Source: Microbacterium sp. Se63.02b
GTDB lineage: Bacteria > Actinomycetota > Actinomycetes > Actinomycetales > Microbacteriaceae
NCBI RefSeq assembly: GCF_014171575.1
Contig: NZ_CP050453.1
Coordinates: forward strand, 1,736,001-1,800,000
Length of the DNA: 64,000 nucleotides
Reading direction: 5' to 3'
Positions 19,204 to 28,635 of the stretch are shown piece by piece. How positions within the stretch are numbered: position 1 is the first letter of the stretch; every line of letters begins with the position of its first letter. The position numbers and the translations under genes were made by a program. The notes under the pieces were generated by a model. The model was not told where the DNA came from, did not search any database, and worked only from the letters and a program-made list of their open reading frames with translations.

Positions 19204-21970
19204 GTGGCTGGTAAACCACGCGTACACGAGATCGCCGCCGAACTCGGCGTCGACAGCAAGATCGCACTTGCGAAGCTCAAGGAACTCGGCGAATTCGTCA
19301 AGAGTCCCTCTTCGACCATCGAACCGCCGGTTGCGCGCAAGCTGCGCGCGGCGATCGAGGCCGATCCCTCGCTGAAGGGCACCGCCGACGCTGCTCCCGC
19401 GGCCAAGCCGTCCGCGGCGAAGCCTGCTGCGAAGCCGGGCGCCTCTCCGGCACCCACCCGGGCCCCAAGCCCGGTCCGAAGCCCGCCCCGGAGGCTCCTG
19501 CCCCCGCGGCTCCGGCACCTGCCGCAGCGGCTCCCGCCCCGGCGGCTCCCGCTCCCGCTCCCGCGCCCGCGGCCTCCGAAGCGTCGAAGTCCGACGCATC
19601 GAAGCCCGCTGACGGCGCGCCGACGCCTGGCGCTCCGCGCCCCGGCAACAACCCGTTCTCGTCCGCGCAGGGCATGGGCCAGCGCCCGGCCGGTCCGCGT
19701 CCGGGCAACAACCCGTTCGCCTCCGCGCAGGGCATGGGCCAGCGCCCGACGCCGGGAAACATCCCGCGTCCGCAGGCCCCGCGCCCCGGTGCACCCGCCC
19801 GGGCGCTCCGCGACCCGGTTCGCCTCGTCCCGGTGCCCCTCGTGGCGGCCAGGGCGGTCGTCCCGGCGCTCCGTTCCAGCAGCGCCCAGGCGGCCCCGGC
19901 CGTCCCGGCGGTGCCGGTGGACCCGGCGGCGCCGGCGGTCCCGGAGCCCGTCCTGGTGGCGGCGGCGGTTTCGCCGGTCGTCCCGGTGGCGGTGGCGGTC
20001 GTGGCCGTGGTCCCGGCGGTGGTACCGCAGGTGCCTTCGGCAAGGGCGGCGGCAAGAGCAAGCAGCGCAAGTCGCGGCGGGCGAAGCGGCAAGAGTTCGA
20101 GATGCGGAGTGCTCCGGTCGTCGGTGGCGTCAACGTCACCCGCGGCAACGGAGAGATCATCCGCATGCGTCGCGGCGCATCGATCGCGGACTTCGCCGAC
20201 AAGATCGAGACGCTGACCGGTTACACGGTCCAGCCCGGAACCCTCGTGACGATCCTCTTCAACCTCGGCGAGATGGCCACGGCCACCGAGTCGCTGGACG
20301 AGGCGACGTTCGAGGTGCTGGGCGAGGAGCTCGGCTACAAGATCCAGATGGTCTCGCCCGAGGACGAGGACAAGGAGCTCCTCGAGGGCTTCGGTCTCGA
20401 CCTCGAGGCCGAGCTGGAGGCGGAGAGCGAGGACGACCTCGAGATCCGTCCCCCGGTCGTCACCGTCATGGGTCACGTCGACCACGGTAAGACGCGACTG
20501 CTCGACGCGATCCGTCAGACCAACGTCATCGAGGGTGAGGCCGGTGGCATCACCCAGCACATCGGTGCGTACCAGGTCTGGACCGAGCACGAGGGCATCG
20601 AGCGCGCCATCACCTTCATCGACACCCCGGGTCACGAGGCGTTCACCGCCATGCGTGCCCGTGGTGCGCAGGTCACCGACCTCGCGATCCTCGTGGTCGC
20701 AGCCGACGACGGCATCATGCCGCAGACGGTCGAGGCGCTGAACCACGCGCAGGCGGCGAACGTGCCGATCGTGGTCGCGGTGAACAAGGTCGACAAGCCC
20801 GACGCCAACCCCTCGAAGGTGCGTCAGCAGCTGACCGAGTACGGTCTGGTGGCCGAGGAGTTCGGTGGCGACGTCATGTTCGTCGACGTGTCCGCCCGTG
20901 CCAACACCGGTATCCAGGAGCTCCTGGACGCCGTGCTGCTCACGGCTGACGCCGGTCTCGACCTGACCGCCAACCCGAACAAGGCCGCTCGCGGTGTCGC
21001 CATCGAGGCGAAGCTCGACAAGGGTCGCGGTTCGGTCGCCACGGTGCTCATCCAGTCCGGAACGCTTCGGATCGGTGATGCGATCGTCGCGGGCACGGCC
21101 TACGGCCGAGTGCGTGCGATGGCGGACGAGAACGGCGAGCAGGTCCTCGAGGCCTACCCGTCGCGTCCGGTCCAGGTGCAGGGTCTGAACTCCGTGCCGC
21201 GCGCCGGCGACGTCTTCATCGTCACCGAGGAAGACCGCATGGCCCGTCAGATCGCTGAGAAGCGTGAAGCGGTCGAGCGCAACGCCCAGCTGGCCAAGGC
21301 CCGCAAGCGCATCTCGCTCGAGGACTTCACCCGTGCTCTCGAAGAGGGCAAGGTCGAGTCGCTCAACCTCATCATCAAGGGTGACGTCTCCGGTGCCGTC
21401 GAGGCGCTCGAGGAGTCGCTCCTCAAGATCGAGGTCGACGACTCGGTGCAGCTGCGCATCATCCACCGCGGTGTCGGTGCGATCACCGAGTCCGACGTGA
21501 ACCTGGCGACGATCGACAACGCGATCATCGTGGGCTTCAACGTCCGCCCCGACACGAAGGCGCGCGAGCGCGCCGCTCGTGAAGGTGTCGACATCCGCTT
21601 CTACTCCGTCATCTACAACGCGATCGACGAGATCGAGAGCTCGCTCAAGGGCATGCTCAAGCCGGAGTACGAAGAGGTCCAGTCGGGTGTCGCCGAGATC
21701 CGCGAGGTGTTCCGCTCCTCGAAGTTCGGCAACATCGCCGGTGTCATCGTGCGGTCGGGAACGATCACGCGAAACGCCAAGGCTCGTGTCATCCGCGACG
21801 GCGTCGTGCTCGCCGATGGTCTCGCCATCGAGTCGCTGCGTCGCTTCAAGGATGACGTCACCGAGGTTCGTACGGACTACGAGGCCGGTATCGGTCTCGG
21901 CAAGTACAACGACATCCAGATCGGTGACGAGATCGAGACCACCGAGATGGTCGAGAAGCCTCGCGGCTGA
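19204..21970 (+). CDS. infB: Translation initiation factor IF-2, frame broken twice in the linker
   Basis: GTPase that places initiator tRNA on the ribosome; about 922 residues once repaired. It has an N-terminal IF2N domain (1-55), then a long Ala/Pro then Gly/Pro/Arg-rich linker, a second IF2N domain, and the G domain with GHVDHGKT (20471-20494), DTPGHEAF and NKVDK, then domains II-IV. The frame slips at about 19459-19462 and 19787-19790; one added C at each CCC restores a continuous linker and joins it to the intact body. GTG 19204 starts IF-2 and has a purine-rich AGGAG ribosome site. Confidence 0.95.
19638..19748 (+). repeat. 60-bp tandem repeat in the infB linker
   Basis: Two copies of a unit coding PGNNPF(S/A)SAQGMGQRP, with a period of 60 bases, lie in the low-complexity linker of IF-2. 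The third positions differ slightly between copies, so the repeat is coding and not an assembly duplicate. Confidence 0.75.
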
Positions 21971-21988
21971 TCAATTCGAAACACCTTC

Positions 21989-22035
21989 GGGCGTCCTTCG
22001 GTCCCGCTCCTCGGAGCGCGGGACGAAGGACGCCC
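21989..22035. terminator. Long hairpin between infB and rbfA
   Basis: The arms starting GGGCGTCCTTCG and ending CGAAGGACGCCC form an 18-bp stem with one bulge and a short loop. There is no T-run on either side, so it may be an imperfect terminator, a processing site or an RNA stabiliser within the operon. Confidence 0.55.
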
Positions 22036-22062
22036 TGAGGGTTCCTGGACAGGGAGAGAACA

Positions 22063-22488
22063 ATGGCAGGCGAACGACAGGCGCGTCTCGCGGATCGGAT
22101 CCGCGTGATCCTCGCCGAACGGCTGGAGAAGGGGCTGCGTGACCCGCGCCTCGGCTTCGTCACGATCACCGACGTCCGCGTGAGCGGTGACCTCCAGCAC
22201 GCATCCGTGTTCTACACCGTGCTGGGCACGGAGGAGGAGCGGATCTCCAGCGGCGCCGCTCTCACATCGGCGACCGGAATGCTGCGCAGCGAGGTCGGAC
22301 GGCAGCTGAGCACGAGGCTCGTGCCGACACTCGAGTTCATCCCGGACGCGCTTCCGGAGAATGCGGACCACATCGGTGCGCTGCTCCGTGAGGCTCAGCA
22401 ACGCGATGCCGATGTCGCGAAGCTCGCATCGTCGGCCTCCCATGCGGGGGACGCCGATCCGTACCGCACCGACGACGACGCGGAGTAG
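22063..22488 (+). CDS. rbfA: 30S ribosome-binding factor A
   Basis: KH-fold ribosome maturation factor, 141 residues, acting in late 30S assembly. It contains DPRLGFVTITDVRVSGDLQHASVFYTVLG-type sequence across residues 27-56, the family core, and an acidic C-terminal tail. It is the last gene of the nusA-infB cluster and has a GGGAGAG ribosome site seven bases before ATG. A perfect 10-bp hairpin follows it. Confidence 0.95.
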   Translation: MAGERQARLADRIRVILAERLEKGLRDPRLGFVTITDVRVSGDLQHASVFYTVLGTEEERISSGAALTSATGMLRSEVGRQLSTRLVPTLEFIPDALPENADHIGALLREAQQRDADVAKLASSASHAGDADPYRTDDDAE

Positions 22489-22508
22489 GCGCGGTTTGAT
22501 ACGCTCGG

Positions 22509-22533
22509 CCTCGCGGGTCAGGTACCCGCGAGG
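22509..22533. terminator. Hairpin after rbfA
   Basis: CCTCGCGGGT and ACCCGCGAGG (arms 22509-22518 and 22524-22533) form a perfect 10-bp stem with a five-base loop, 21 bases after the rbfA stop. There is no T-run; it is a probable terminator of the cluster in this GC-rich genome. Confidence 0.6.
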
Positions 22534-22650
22534 CTCAAGGGGATCGGTATAGAGGGAACCAGCACGACGGGGACCTCTTTCGTCGCGCCCGCCGTCGTCG
22601 GACTGCTGCTCGACGATCTGCACGACCGGGGCCTCGGATGCGCACCGCAC

Positions 22651-24725
22651 GTGCTCGGGCGTCTGACCGTCGATCTCGGCTCGGATGTCGAGACGATCAG
22701 ACAGGTCGTCGAACGACTGTCGGCGGATCAGCGCCACGGGCTGCGTCCGCTGCCGGGTCCGCTCCCGTCCGTGCCCGCCATCGCGAGCGCGTTCGAGGGA
22801 CTGGAACTCGACAGCCGGGATCGTGAGCTGCTGCTCGGCGTCGCCGTCGCACTCGACGACAGCCTCGCTCCGTTGCTGGATCTCGACGGACGTTCGCCCC
22901 TCGAGATCACCTCCGGCCCGATCGGCGAGCATCTCCTCGTGCACGCCGGGCATGTCAGATTCGTCGATCCGCGGCTGTCGGTCTGGATCAGGGCGACGTC
23001 GTCCGCCGCGACCGCGACCCGGGTGCATGAGCGGCTCAGCGCGATCCTCCGCCGGCGGGGCGACCACGTCGGTGCGGATTGGCATCACGCGCGTGGATCT
23101 CTCGAACGCGACCCCGCGACGGCGCCTCAGCTCATCAGGATCGCCCGCCGTCTCATCGGAGCGGGGCTCCCGGAGCGTGCGTTCCTGCTCGCTCGAGAGG
23201 CCGCGGCGCACGCGGTCGAAGGCCACCGCGATGAGGCCGTTCTCGTCGCGGGTTCCTCGGCGGTGGCGGCCGGGTACGCGGCAGAAGGCGCCGCATGGCT
23301 GGCGCGCCTCTTCCCCGGAGGTACGGCGAGCTGTCGGCGGAGAGGGCTCGGCGGCCTGTTCGTGGCGCACGCGCTCATGACGGGAACGGTGCCCGACGTC
23401 GACCCTCGCGCTCTTCGTCCGCTCGGGGATGTCGACGACTGGGGGCAGTGGACGAGAGCCGCGGCCCTCGCGGCGCTGATGTGCGCGGAGAGGCAGGATC
23501 GCCGCGGAATGCGCGTCTGGCTCGACGAGGTCAGGCAGGGCGCCGCCCGCATCGGCGTCGAACGCGACCTCGGAGACCAGGTCGTGGCGCTGAGCTGGCT
23601 GATCGCCGGGGAGCGCGACGTCGACGGGCCGAGGGGTTCGCGCTCGGTGAGCGGCGCGATACTCGATGCGTTGCGCGCCGCGATGGGCGGTGACCTCGAC
23701 CGGGGCTGCGCCTGCTGGCGCGAGATGATCCCGCGATTCTCTCGGTCGACGATCCGCTCGTCCCCGAGCACGAGCGCACCCCGCTGGTGCAGGCGTACCG
23801 TGTCGTGGTCGAGGTGCTTCTGCTCGCGTGGCGCGGTGATATCGGTGCGGCGCGGGACAGGCTGTTCGAGGCCGCGCTCGTCCTTCCCGTCGCGATGCCC
23901 TTCGCAGGGTTGGGGGTGGTGCTCGCCCGCCGCCTCGATCTCATCGTCCTCGGCGAACTCGGCCCCCTACCCCGCGCGCTCACCGACGCGCTGCCACCGG
24001 GCGTGCGGATCGACCTTCTCATCGATCGAGGGCTCCGGGAGTACCTCGCCGGCTCGTTCGATGACGCGGTGGCGAGCGTCCGCCTCTGGGCCGATCTCGG
24101 AGGAGTGAGGCCCGCGATGACGGTCCCGGGTCTCGAAGAACTCGCGGTGGGTGCGGGGATCCGTGAGGACACGGTCGTCACGATGGCGCCGCCCGACATC
24201 GTCCGCGCCCAGAGCCTGCGCGCTCGGCTGGCTCGCGCAGGAGAAGGGCGGTGGCGGTCGGAGTGCGACGAGGTCCGTGAGGCCGCACGGACGCTCAGCT
24301 CGCCGTTCGCGCGTGCGCGGGTGGAGGGCATGCTCGGGACCCAGTTCGCTATCCGGGACGATCACGTGTCGGCGCGGATCCATCTTCTTCACGCGGAGCG
24401 GCTGTTCGAGCTCTCGGGAGCGACGGCATGGGCGCGGGCGATCCGTCGACGCCTCGACAGACTGGACCGGCGAGAGGGCAGCACGGCTCCGGCGATCGAT
24501 GCGCTCTCGGCCTGCCGTGCCGCGTGGTCGTCACAGCTCACGGCGCGTGAGCTCGAGGTCGCGATGCACGCGATCCGCGGGGCGGCGAACCGTGACATCG
24601 CGGAGGCTTTGAGGGTGTCGGTCCGTACCGTCGAGGTGCACCTCGGCCGCGTGTTCACCAAGCTGGAGGTGCGCAGCCGGGTCGAACTCACCGTGTTGGC
24701 TCACCGAGCAGAGCAGCACCTCTGA
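22651..24725 (+). CDS. Large LuxR-type transcriptional regulator lacking its NTPase head, one frame break
   Basis: About 691 residues. The C-terminus has a clear LuxR helix-turn-helix (LTARELEVAMHAIRGAANR through VRTVEVHLGRVFTKLEV, about 24537-24672). The middle matches the post-NTPase region and helical repeats of large LAL-type regulators (QRHGLRPLPGPLP, then TPR-like helices). The Walker A and B region expected before this is absent. The frame is open from 22489 but has no ATG, GTG or TTG before GTG 22651. The frame slips at about 23730-23733 where one added C restores it. A TATAGA hexamer at 22548-22553 could be its -10. The target genes are unknown. Confidence 0.75.
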
Positions 24726-25628
24726 CGCGTCGTCAGCGGGGAGGAAGAGCGTGGCCCCGTCGGCCTCCGCGAGCCCGTCGGCGATCAGCGAGTCGATCGC
24801 GCGATCACGCTGCCGCTGGTCGGGCCAATCGGGCAGGACGGACGGCAACGGAGCCCCTTCCGGCGCGACGTCTCTGAGCAGTCGGAGGACGGCGCCGCGG
24901 GCCTGGCGGTCCGACCCTTCGTAGGTGGCCTGGCGCCGGCGTCCGTCTCCGGTGTCGGGACGCCCGGCCCCCAGCCAGGCGCACTCGTGCGCGAGCGGGC
25001 ACACGTCGCACCGTGGCGCTCGGGAGGTGCACACCGTGGCGCCCAGCTCCATGGCCGCTGCGTTGAACTCTGCGGCCTCCTCGACCGTGTCGGGCAGCAG
25101 CGACGCCATCAGCTCGAGGTCTCTGCGGGAAGGAGGTGCGGGCTGGGCTCGACCCTCGATCGCCCTGGCGAGCACGCGACGCGTGTTGGTGTCGACGACG
25201 GGGTGGCGATCACCGTACGCGAACACGGCGACGGCCCTGGCCGTGTAGTCGCCGATACCCGACAGCGCGAGCAGCGACTCGATGTCACGGGGGACCGCAC
25301 CGCTGTGTCGGGCGGTGATCTCGACGGCCGCTCGATGCAGCCACAGCGCTCGTCGGGGATAGCCCAGGTTCGCCCACTGCTGCACGACATCCGCCGTCGA
25401 CGCCGCGGCCATGGTGGTCGGCGTAGGCCAGCGCTCGAGCCATGCCTCCAGGTGCGGGATGACCCTCGTCACCGGCGTCTGCTGCAGCATGAACTCGCTG
25501 ACCAGCACACCCCAGGCCCCGAACTCCTCGTGGAACTGTGGCCGGCGCCACGGCAGATCACGAGCGGTCGCCCGGTACCACGTCGACAGGCGCGACGCGA
25601 TGTCGGCAGGGGCCTGCGGTACGGGCAT
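24531..25628 (-). CDS. mutY: A/G-specific adenine DNA glycosylase
   Basis: Base-excision repair enzyme removing adenine opposite 8-oxoguanine. The helix-hairpin-helix (LSGIGDYTARAV) is followed by the catalytic VVDTN aspartate; the 4Fe-4S ligands are in CTSRAPRCDVCPLAHEC (Cys spacing 6-2-5). The C-terminal MutT-like domain of E. coli MutY is absent, as in short actinobacterial forms. As read, the frame runs to 24531 and overlaps the LuxR gene by 195 bases. One extra base in the GGGG run at 24738-24741 would instead stop it at 24733 after LFLPR, just clear of that gene; I think this is the true end. ATG 25628 lies six bases after TAGGCT. Confidence 0.9.
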   Translation of the reverse strand: MPVPQAPADIASRLSTWYRATARDLPWRRPQFHEEFGAWGVLVSEFMLQQTPVTRVIPHLEAWLERWPTPTTMAAASTADVVQQWANLGYPRRALWLHRAAVEITARHSGAVPRDIESLLALSGIGDYTARAVAVFAYGDRHPVVDTNTRRVLARAIEGRAQPAPPSRRDLELMASLLPDTVEEAAEFNAAAMELGATVCTSRAPRCDVCPLAHECAWLGAGRPDTGDGRRRQATYEGSDRQARGAVLRLLRDVAPEGAPLPSVLPDWPDQRQRDRAIDSLIADGLAEADGATLFLPADDASEVLLCSVSQHGEFDPAAHLQLGEHAAEVHLDGTDRHPQSLRDVTVRRPADRVHRDLELTRREL

Positions 25629-25717
25629 CCCTTCAGCCTATGCGAGCGCGGGCGGGATCCCTGGTCGGAGGCGTCGGTGCGCCGGGAGTGCGCGGGTGCC
25701 GTCGGTAGGCTGGGAGG

Positions 25718-26611
25718 ATGGTCTCGCCCGGCATCCTCCTCGTCGACAAGCCCTCCGGGCTCACCAGCCACGACGTCGTCGCCCGCACGCGCCGTGCTTT
25801 CGGTACGCGCAAAGTCGGTCACGCTGGCACCCTCGACCCGATGGCGACCGGTCTGCTGGTGATCGGGATCGAGGGCGCGACCCGTCTGCTGACCTATGTC
25901 GTCGGCGCGGACAAGACCTACCTGGCGACGATCCGCCTCGGCGAGACCACCGCGACGGATGACGCCGAAGGGGAGACGATCGCGACCGCGGCGCCGGAGG
26001 CCTGGGATGCCGTCACGGATCCGGCTGTGCGGGCAGGCATCGCTGCGCTCACCGGGGCGATCTCACAGGTTCCCAGTGCCGTCTCCGCCATCAAGGTCGA
26101 CGGACGTCGTGCGTACGACCGTGTGCGCGCGGGCGAAGAGGTCGTCCTCGCCGCACGCGACGTCGTCGTCTCCCGGTTCGAGCTGATCGAGGCGAGGCGA
26201 GGTGACGGCTCCCTCGACCTCGATGTGGTGGTCGACTGCTCTTCCGGAACCTACATCCGCTCACTCGCCCGTGATCTGGGAGCTGCTCTGGGCGTCGGCG
26301 GGCACCTGACCGCGCTGCGGCGCACCAGGGTCGGTCCTTTCGACGTGACCGACGCCGTCGCCCTCGAAGGCCTCGACGACGCCGACACGCTGACTCCGGC
26401 GGAGGCCGCAGGTCGCCTGCTGCCGGTGCTGGACATGTCGAGCGATGACGCGCGCGACCTGCGTCAGGGGAAGCGCCTCGCCGGGCAGGCGGGACGACTG
26501 ACAGCTGCGCTCGCTGCGGCCGTCGATGAAGACGGGGTGCTCATCGGTATCGTCGAGAAGCGCGGCGCAGACCTGAAGAGCGCCATGAACATGCCGGAGG
26601 GCGAGCGATGA
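25718..26611 (+). CDS. truB: tRNA pseudouridine(55) synthase
   Basis: Makes pseudouridine 55 in the T-loop of tRNAs. The 297-residue protein opens GILLVDKPSGLTSHD and has the catalytic aspartate in GTLDPMATGLL (residue about 41), with the further family motifs VPSAVSAIKVDGRRAY and SGTYIRSLARDLG. A C-terminal PUA-like tail is present. ATG 25718 is six bases after TAGGCT. Its stop overlaps the next gene's start (GATGA), so the next gene is coupled to it. Confidence 0.95.
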   Translation: MVSPGILLVDKPSGLTSHDVVARTRRAFGTRKVGHAGTLDPMATGLLVIGIEGATRLLTYVVGADKTYLATIRLGETTATDDAEGETIATAAPEAWDAVTDPAVRAGIAALTGAISQVPSAVSAIKVDGRRAYDRVRAGEEVVLAARDVVVSRFELIEARRGDGSLDLDVVVDCSSGTYIRSLARDLGAALGVGGHLTALRRTRVGPFDVTDAVALEGLDDADTLTPAEAAGRLLPVLDMSSDDARDLRQGKRLAGQAGRLTAALAAAVDEDGVLIGIVEKRGADLKSAMNMPEGER

Positions 26612-26976
26612 TCCTGTGGTTCACTGTCGTGCAGATCGTGGTGGCCGTGGCTGCCGGGGTCTTCTGCCTCGTGGCGGGACTCATGGGTCGTCGACCGAGC
26701 GACTTCACCGTCGGAGCCCTCGCGCTCGTCGAGGTGCTGCTGATCGTCCAGGTGGTCGTGGCGATCGTCGCGCCCCTCGCGGGCAACCCGCCGACGGGTG
26801 ACCTGCTCGAGTACTGGGTCTACCTCGTCTCGGCCGCGCTGCTTCCTGCGGGCGCGGTGCTGTGGGCCCTGATGGAGCGCAGCAGATGGAGCACCGTCAT
26901 CCTCGGTGTCGCTGCCCTGGCCATCGCCATCATGCTGTGGCGCATGCAGGTCATCTGGGCGATCCAGGTGGCGTGA
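26608..26976 (+). CDS. Small four-helix membrane protein
   Basis: A 122-residue protein with four hydrophobic segments (about 4-24, 33-55, 70-88, 96-115). No motif is recognised. Overlapping the truB stop by four bases, it is translationally coupled to truB. Position, not sequence, is the only functional hint. Confidence 0.75.
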   Translation: MILWFTVVQIVVAVAAGVFCLVAGLMGRRPSDFTVGALALVEVLLIVQVVVAIVAPLAGNPPTGDLLEYWVYLVSAALLPAGAVLWALMERSRWSTVILGVAALAIAIMLWRMQVIWAIQVA

Positions 26977-27033
26977 CGTGCGGCGTCGGGGCGGAGTCCC
27001 GGTGTCCCGCGCGGCTCTAGGATGGAATGCGCT

Positions 27034-27471
27034 ATGAGCACCACCGCCCCCACCACTCGGATGACCGGAATCGGTCGCGTCCTCGTGATCGTCTACGCCG
27101 TCATGGCGCTGGCCGCCACGGGGCGCAGCTTCGTGCAGATCGTCCGCCGGTTCGACGAGGCGCCCCTCGCGTATTCGCTGTCCGCACTCGCCGCCGTCGT
27201 CTACATCCTCGCCACTCTCGCACTCGTGCTCGCCCGTCGTCGCGGCTGGTACACGGTCGCCTGGGTCGCCATCGTCTTCGAACTCACGGGCGTCCTCGTG
27301 GTCGGGCTTCTGAGCATCCTGATGCCGGCGCTGTTCCAGCACGAGACCGTGTGGTCGCTGTTCGGGCGCGGGTATCTGTTCATCCCGTTGGTGCTCCCGG
27401 TATTCGGGATCTGGTGGTTGCGCACGCACCGCCCGGTCGACGCCGCGCGACCGCTCGAGGTCGGCGCATGA
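27034..27471 (+). CDS. Small membrane protein upstream of ribF
   Basis: A 145-residue protein with four hydrophobic segments (about 13-33, 50-68, 74-96, 115-132). The family is common in actinobacteria next to ribF but has no assigned role. TAGGATGG precedes it (27018-27025); ATG 27034 is taken as the start, an in-frame ATG at 27022 being less likely. Its stop overlaps ribF by four bases. Confidence 0.75.
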   Translation: MSTTAPTTRMTGIGRVLVIVYAVMALAATGRSFVQIVRRFDEAPLAYSLSALAAVVYILATLALVLARRRGWYTVAWVAIVFELTGVLVVGLLSILMPALFQHETVWSLFGRGYLFIPLVLPVFGIWWLRTHRPVDAARPLEVGA

Positions 27472-28418
27472 TCGTCTTCCGGAGTCCCGAGGAGGTTCCT
27501 GCCGGCTTCGGACCGAGCGCGGTCGCGATCGGCAAGTTCGACGGCGTCCACGCGGGGCATCGGGCGGTCATCGCACGGCTGAACGAGGCGGCCGCAGCCA
27601 CCGGCAGCCGGTCGGTCGCCGTCACTTTCGACCGCAACCCCCTCGCGATCCTGCGCCCGGACCGGTGCCCAGAGAACGTGGTCACCGTCGACCGCAAGCT
27701 CGAGCTGCTCGGCGAGCTGGGCATCGACGCGACGCTCCTGCTGACCTTCGACGAACAGCTCGCGGCGCGCAGTGCCCATGATTTCGTCGTCGACATCCTG
27801 GTGGGCGCACTCGAAGTCTCGACGGTGCTGGTCGGCGAGGACTTCCGCTTCGGGAACAAGGGGGCGGGCACCCCGGAACTCCTCCGCGAACTCGGGCCGC
27901 GCTACGGCTTCGCGGTCGAGGTCGTCGACGACGTGTATCTGCCCGGATCCGAGCGTCGTGTGTCGTCGAGCTGGATCCGTGAACTCCTGATGGAGGGCGA
28001 TGTCGCCGCCGCCGCGAAGGTGCTCGGCCGCTACCCCGACGTCCGGGGCGAGGTCGTCCACGGTCTCAAACGTGGCCGCGAACTCGGTTTCCCGACCGCC
28101 AACCTCTCGACGATCGTCGATGCGTTCGTTCCGGCAGACGGCGTGTATGCGGGGTGGCTGGTGGATCACGACACCGGGATCCGGCATCCGTCCGCGATCT
28201 CCGTCGGCACGAATCCCACGTTCGACGATGTCCTGGTCCGCCAGGTCGAGGCGCATGTGCTGGGGGAGACCGGCCTCGATCTCTACGGTCATGACGTCAC
28301 GGTCGAGTTCGTCGAGCGCCTTCGCGGCATGGTGGCCTTCGAAGGCATCGAGAAGCTGATGGACCAGATGGCAACCGACGTGACGGATGCCGCTCGGGCT
28401 CTCGGACTGCACACCTGA
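27468..28418 (+). CDS. ribF: Bifunctional riboflavin kinase/FAD synthetase
   Basis: Converts riboflavin to FMN and FMN to FAD. The 316-residue protein has an N-terminal adenylyltransferase domain (GKFDGVHAGH nucleotide motif, then SSSWIRELL) and a C-terminal riboflavin kinase domain (GFPTANL and the TNPTF motif). Length is typical. It is coupled to the upstream membrane gene by an ATGA overlap. Confidence 0.95.
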   Translation: MIVFRSPEEVPAGFGPSAVAIGKFDGVHAGHRAVIARLNEAAAATGSRSVAVTFDRNPLAILRPDRCPENVVTVDRKLELLGELGIDATLLLTFDEQLAARSAHDFVVDILVGALEVSTVLVGEDFRFGNKGAGTPELLRELGPRYGFAVEVVDDVYLPGSERRVSSSWIRELLMEGDVAAAAKVLGRYPDVRGEVVHGLKRGRELGFPTANLSTIVDAFVPADGVYAGWLVDHDTGIRHPSAISVGTNPTFDDVLVRQVEAHVLGETGLDLYGHDVTVEFVERLRGMVAFEGIEKLMDQMATDVTDAARALGLHT

Positions 28419-28477
28419 TCGTCGCTCCGGTTCGACGTGTCGGCGTGGGTGATCCCCGTGGCTCGGCTGTGATGGCA

Positions 28478-28635
28478 TAGAATAGGTCTCGGCTCCCGCC
28501 GATCCTCGCGCTTCTCGCGTGCCTCGTCGGGAAGAAGATCCACTGTTCGTACGGTCCTGGCTCACGCCACACGCGGACAACGAGAACGGCCCGCGACTTC
28601 CTGGGGAAGTCGGAGCCTTCACGCTCAGGAGGAGC
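28478..28635 (+). promoter_or_regulatory. Promoter and structured leader of the SNF2 helicase gene
   Basis: TAGAAT at 28478-28483 is a good -10, giving a leader of about 145 bases before ATG 28636. The leader holds a perfect 8-bp hairpin, CGACTTCC-TGG-GGAAGTCG (28594-28612), followed by an AGGAGGAG ribosome site. The function is unknown. Confidence 0.45.

Noticed and set aside
19298..21466. 722-residue reverse frame opposite infB
   Set aside because: It mirrors the codon bias of infB and has no recognisable domain.
24531..24732. A real C-terminal extension of MutY overlapping the LuxR gene
   Set aside because: The extra 67 residues are antisense to the LuxR helix-turn-helix, and one base in a G run would give a stop just clear of it.
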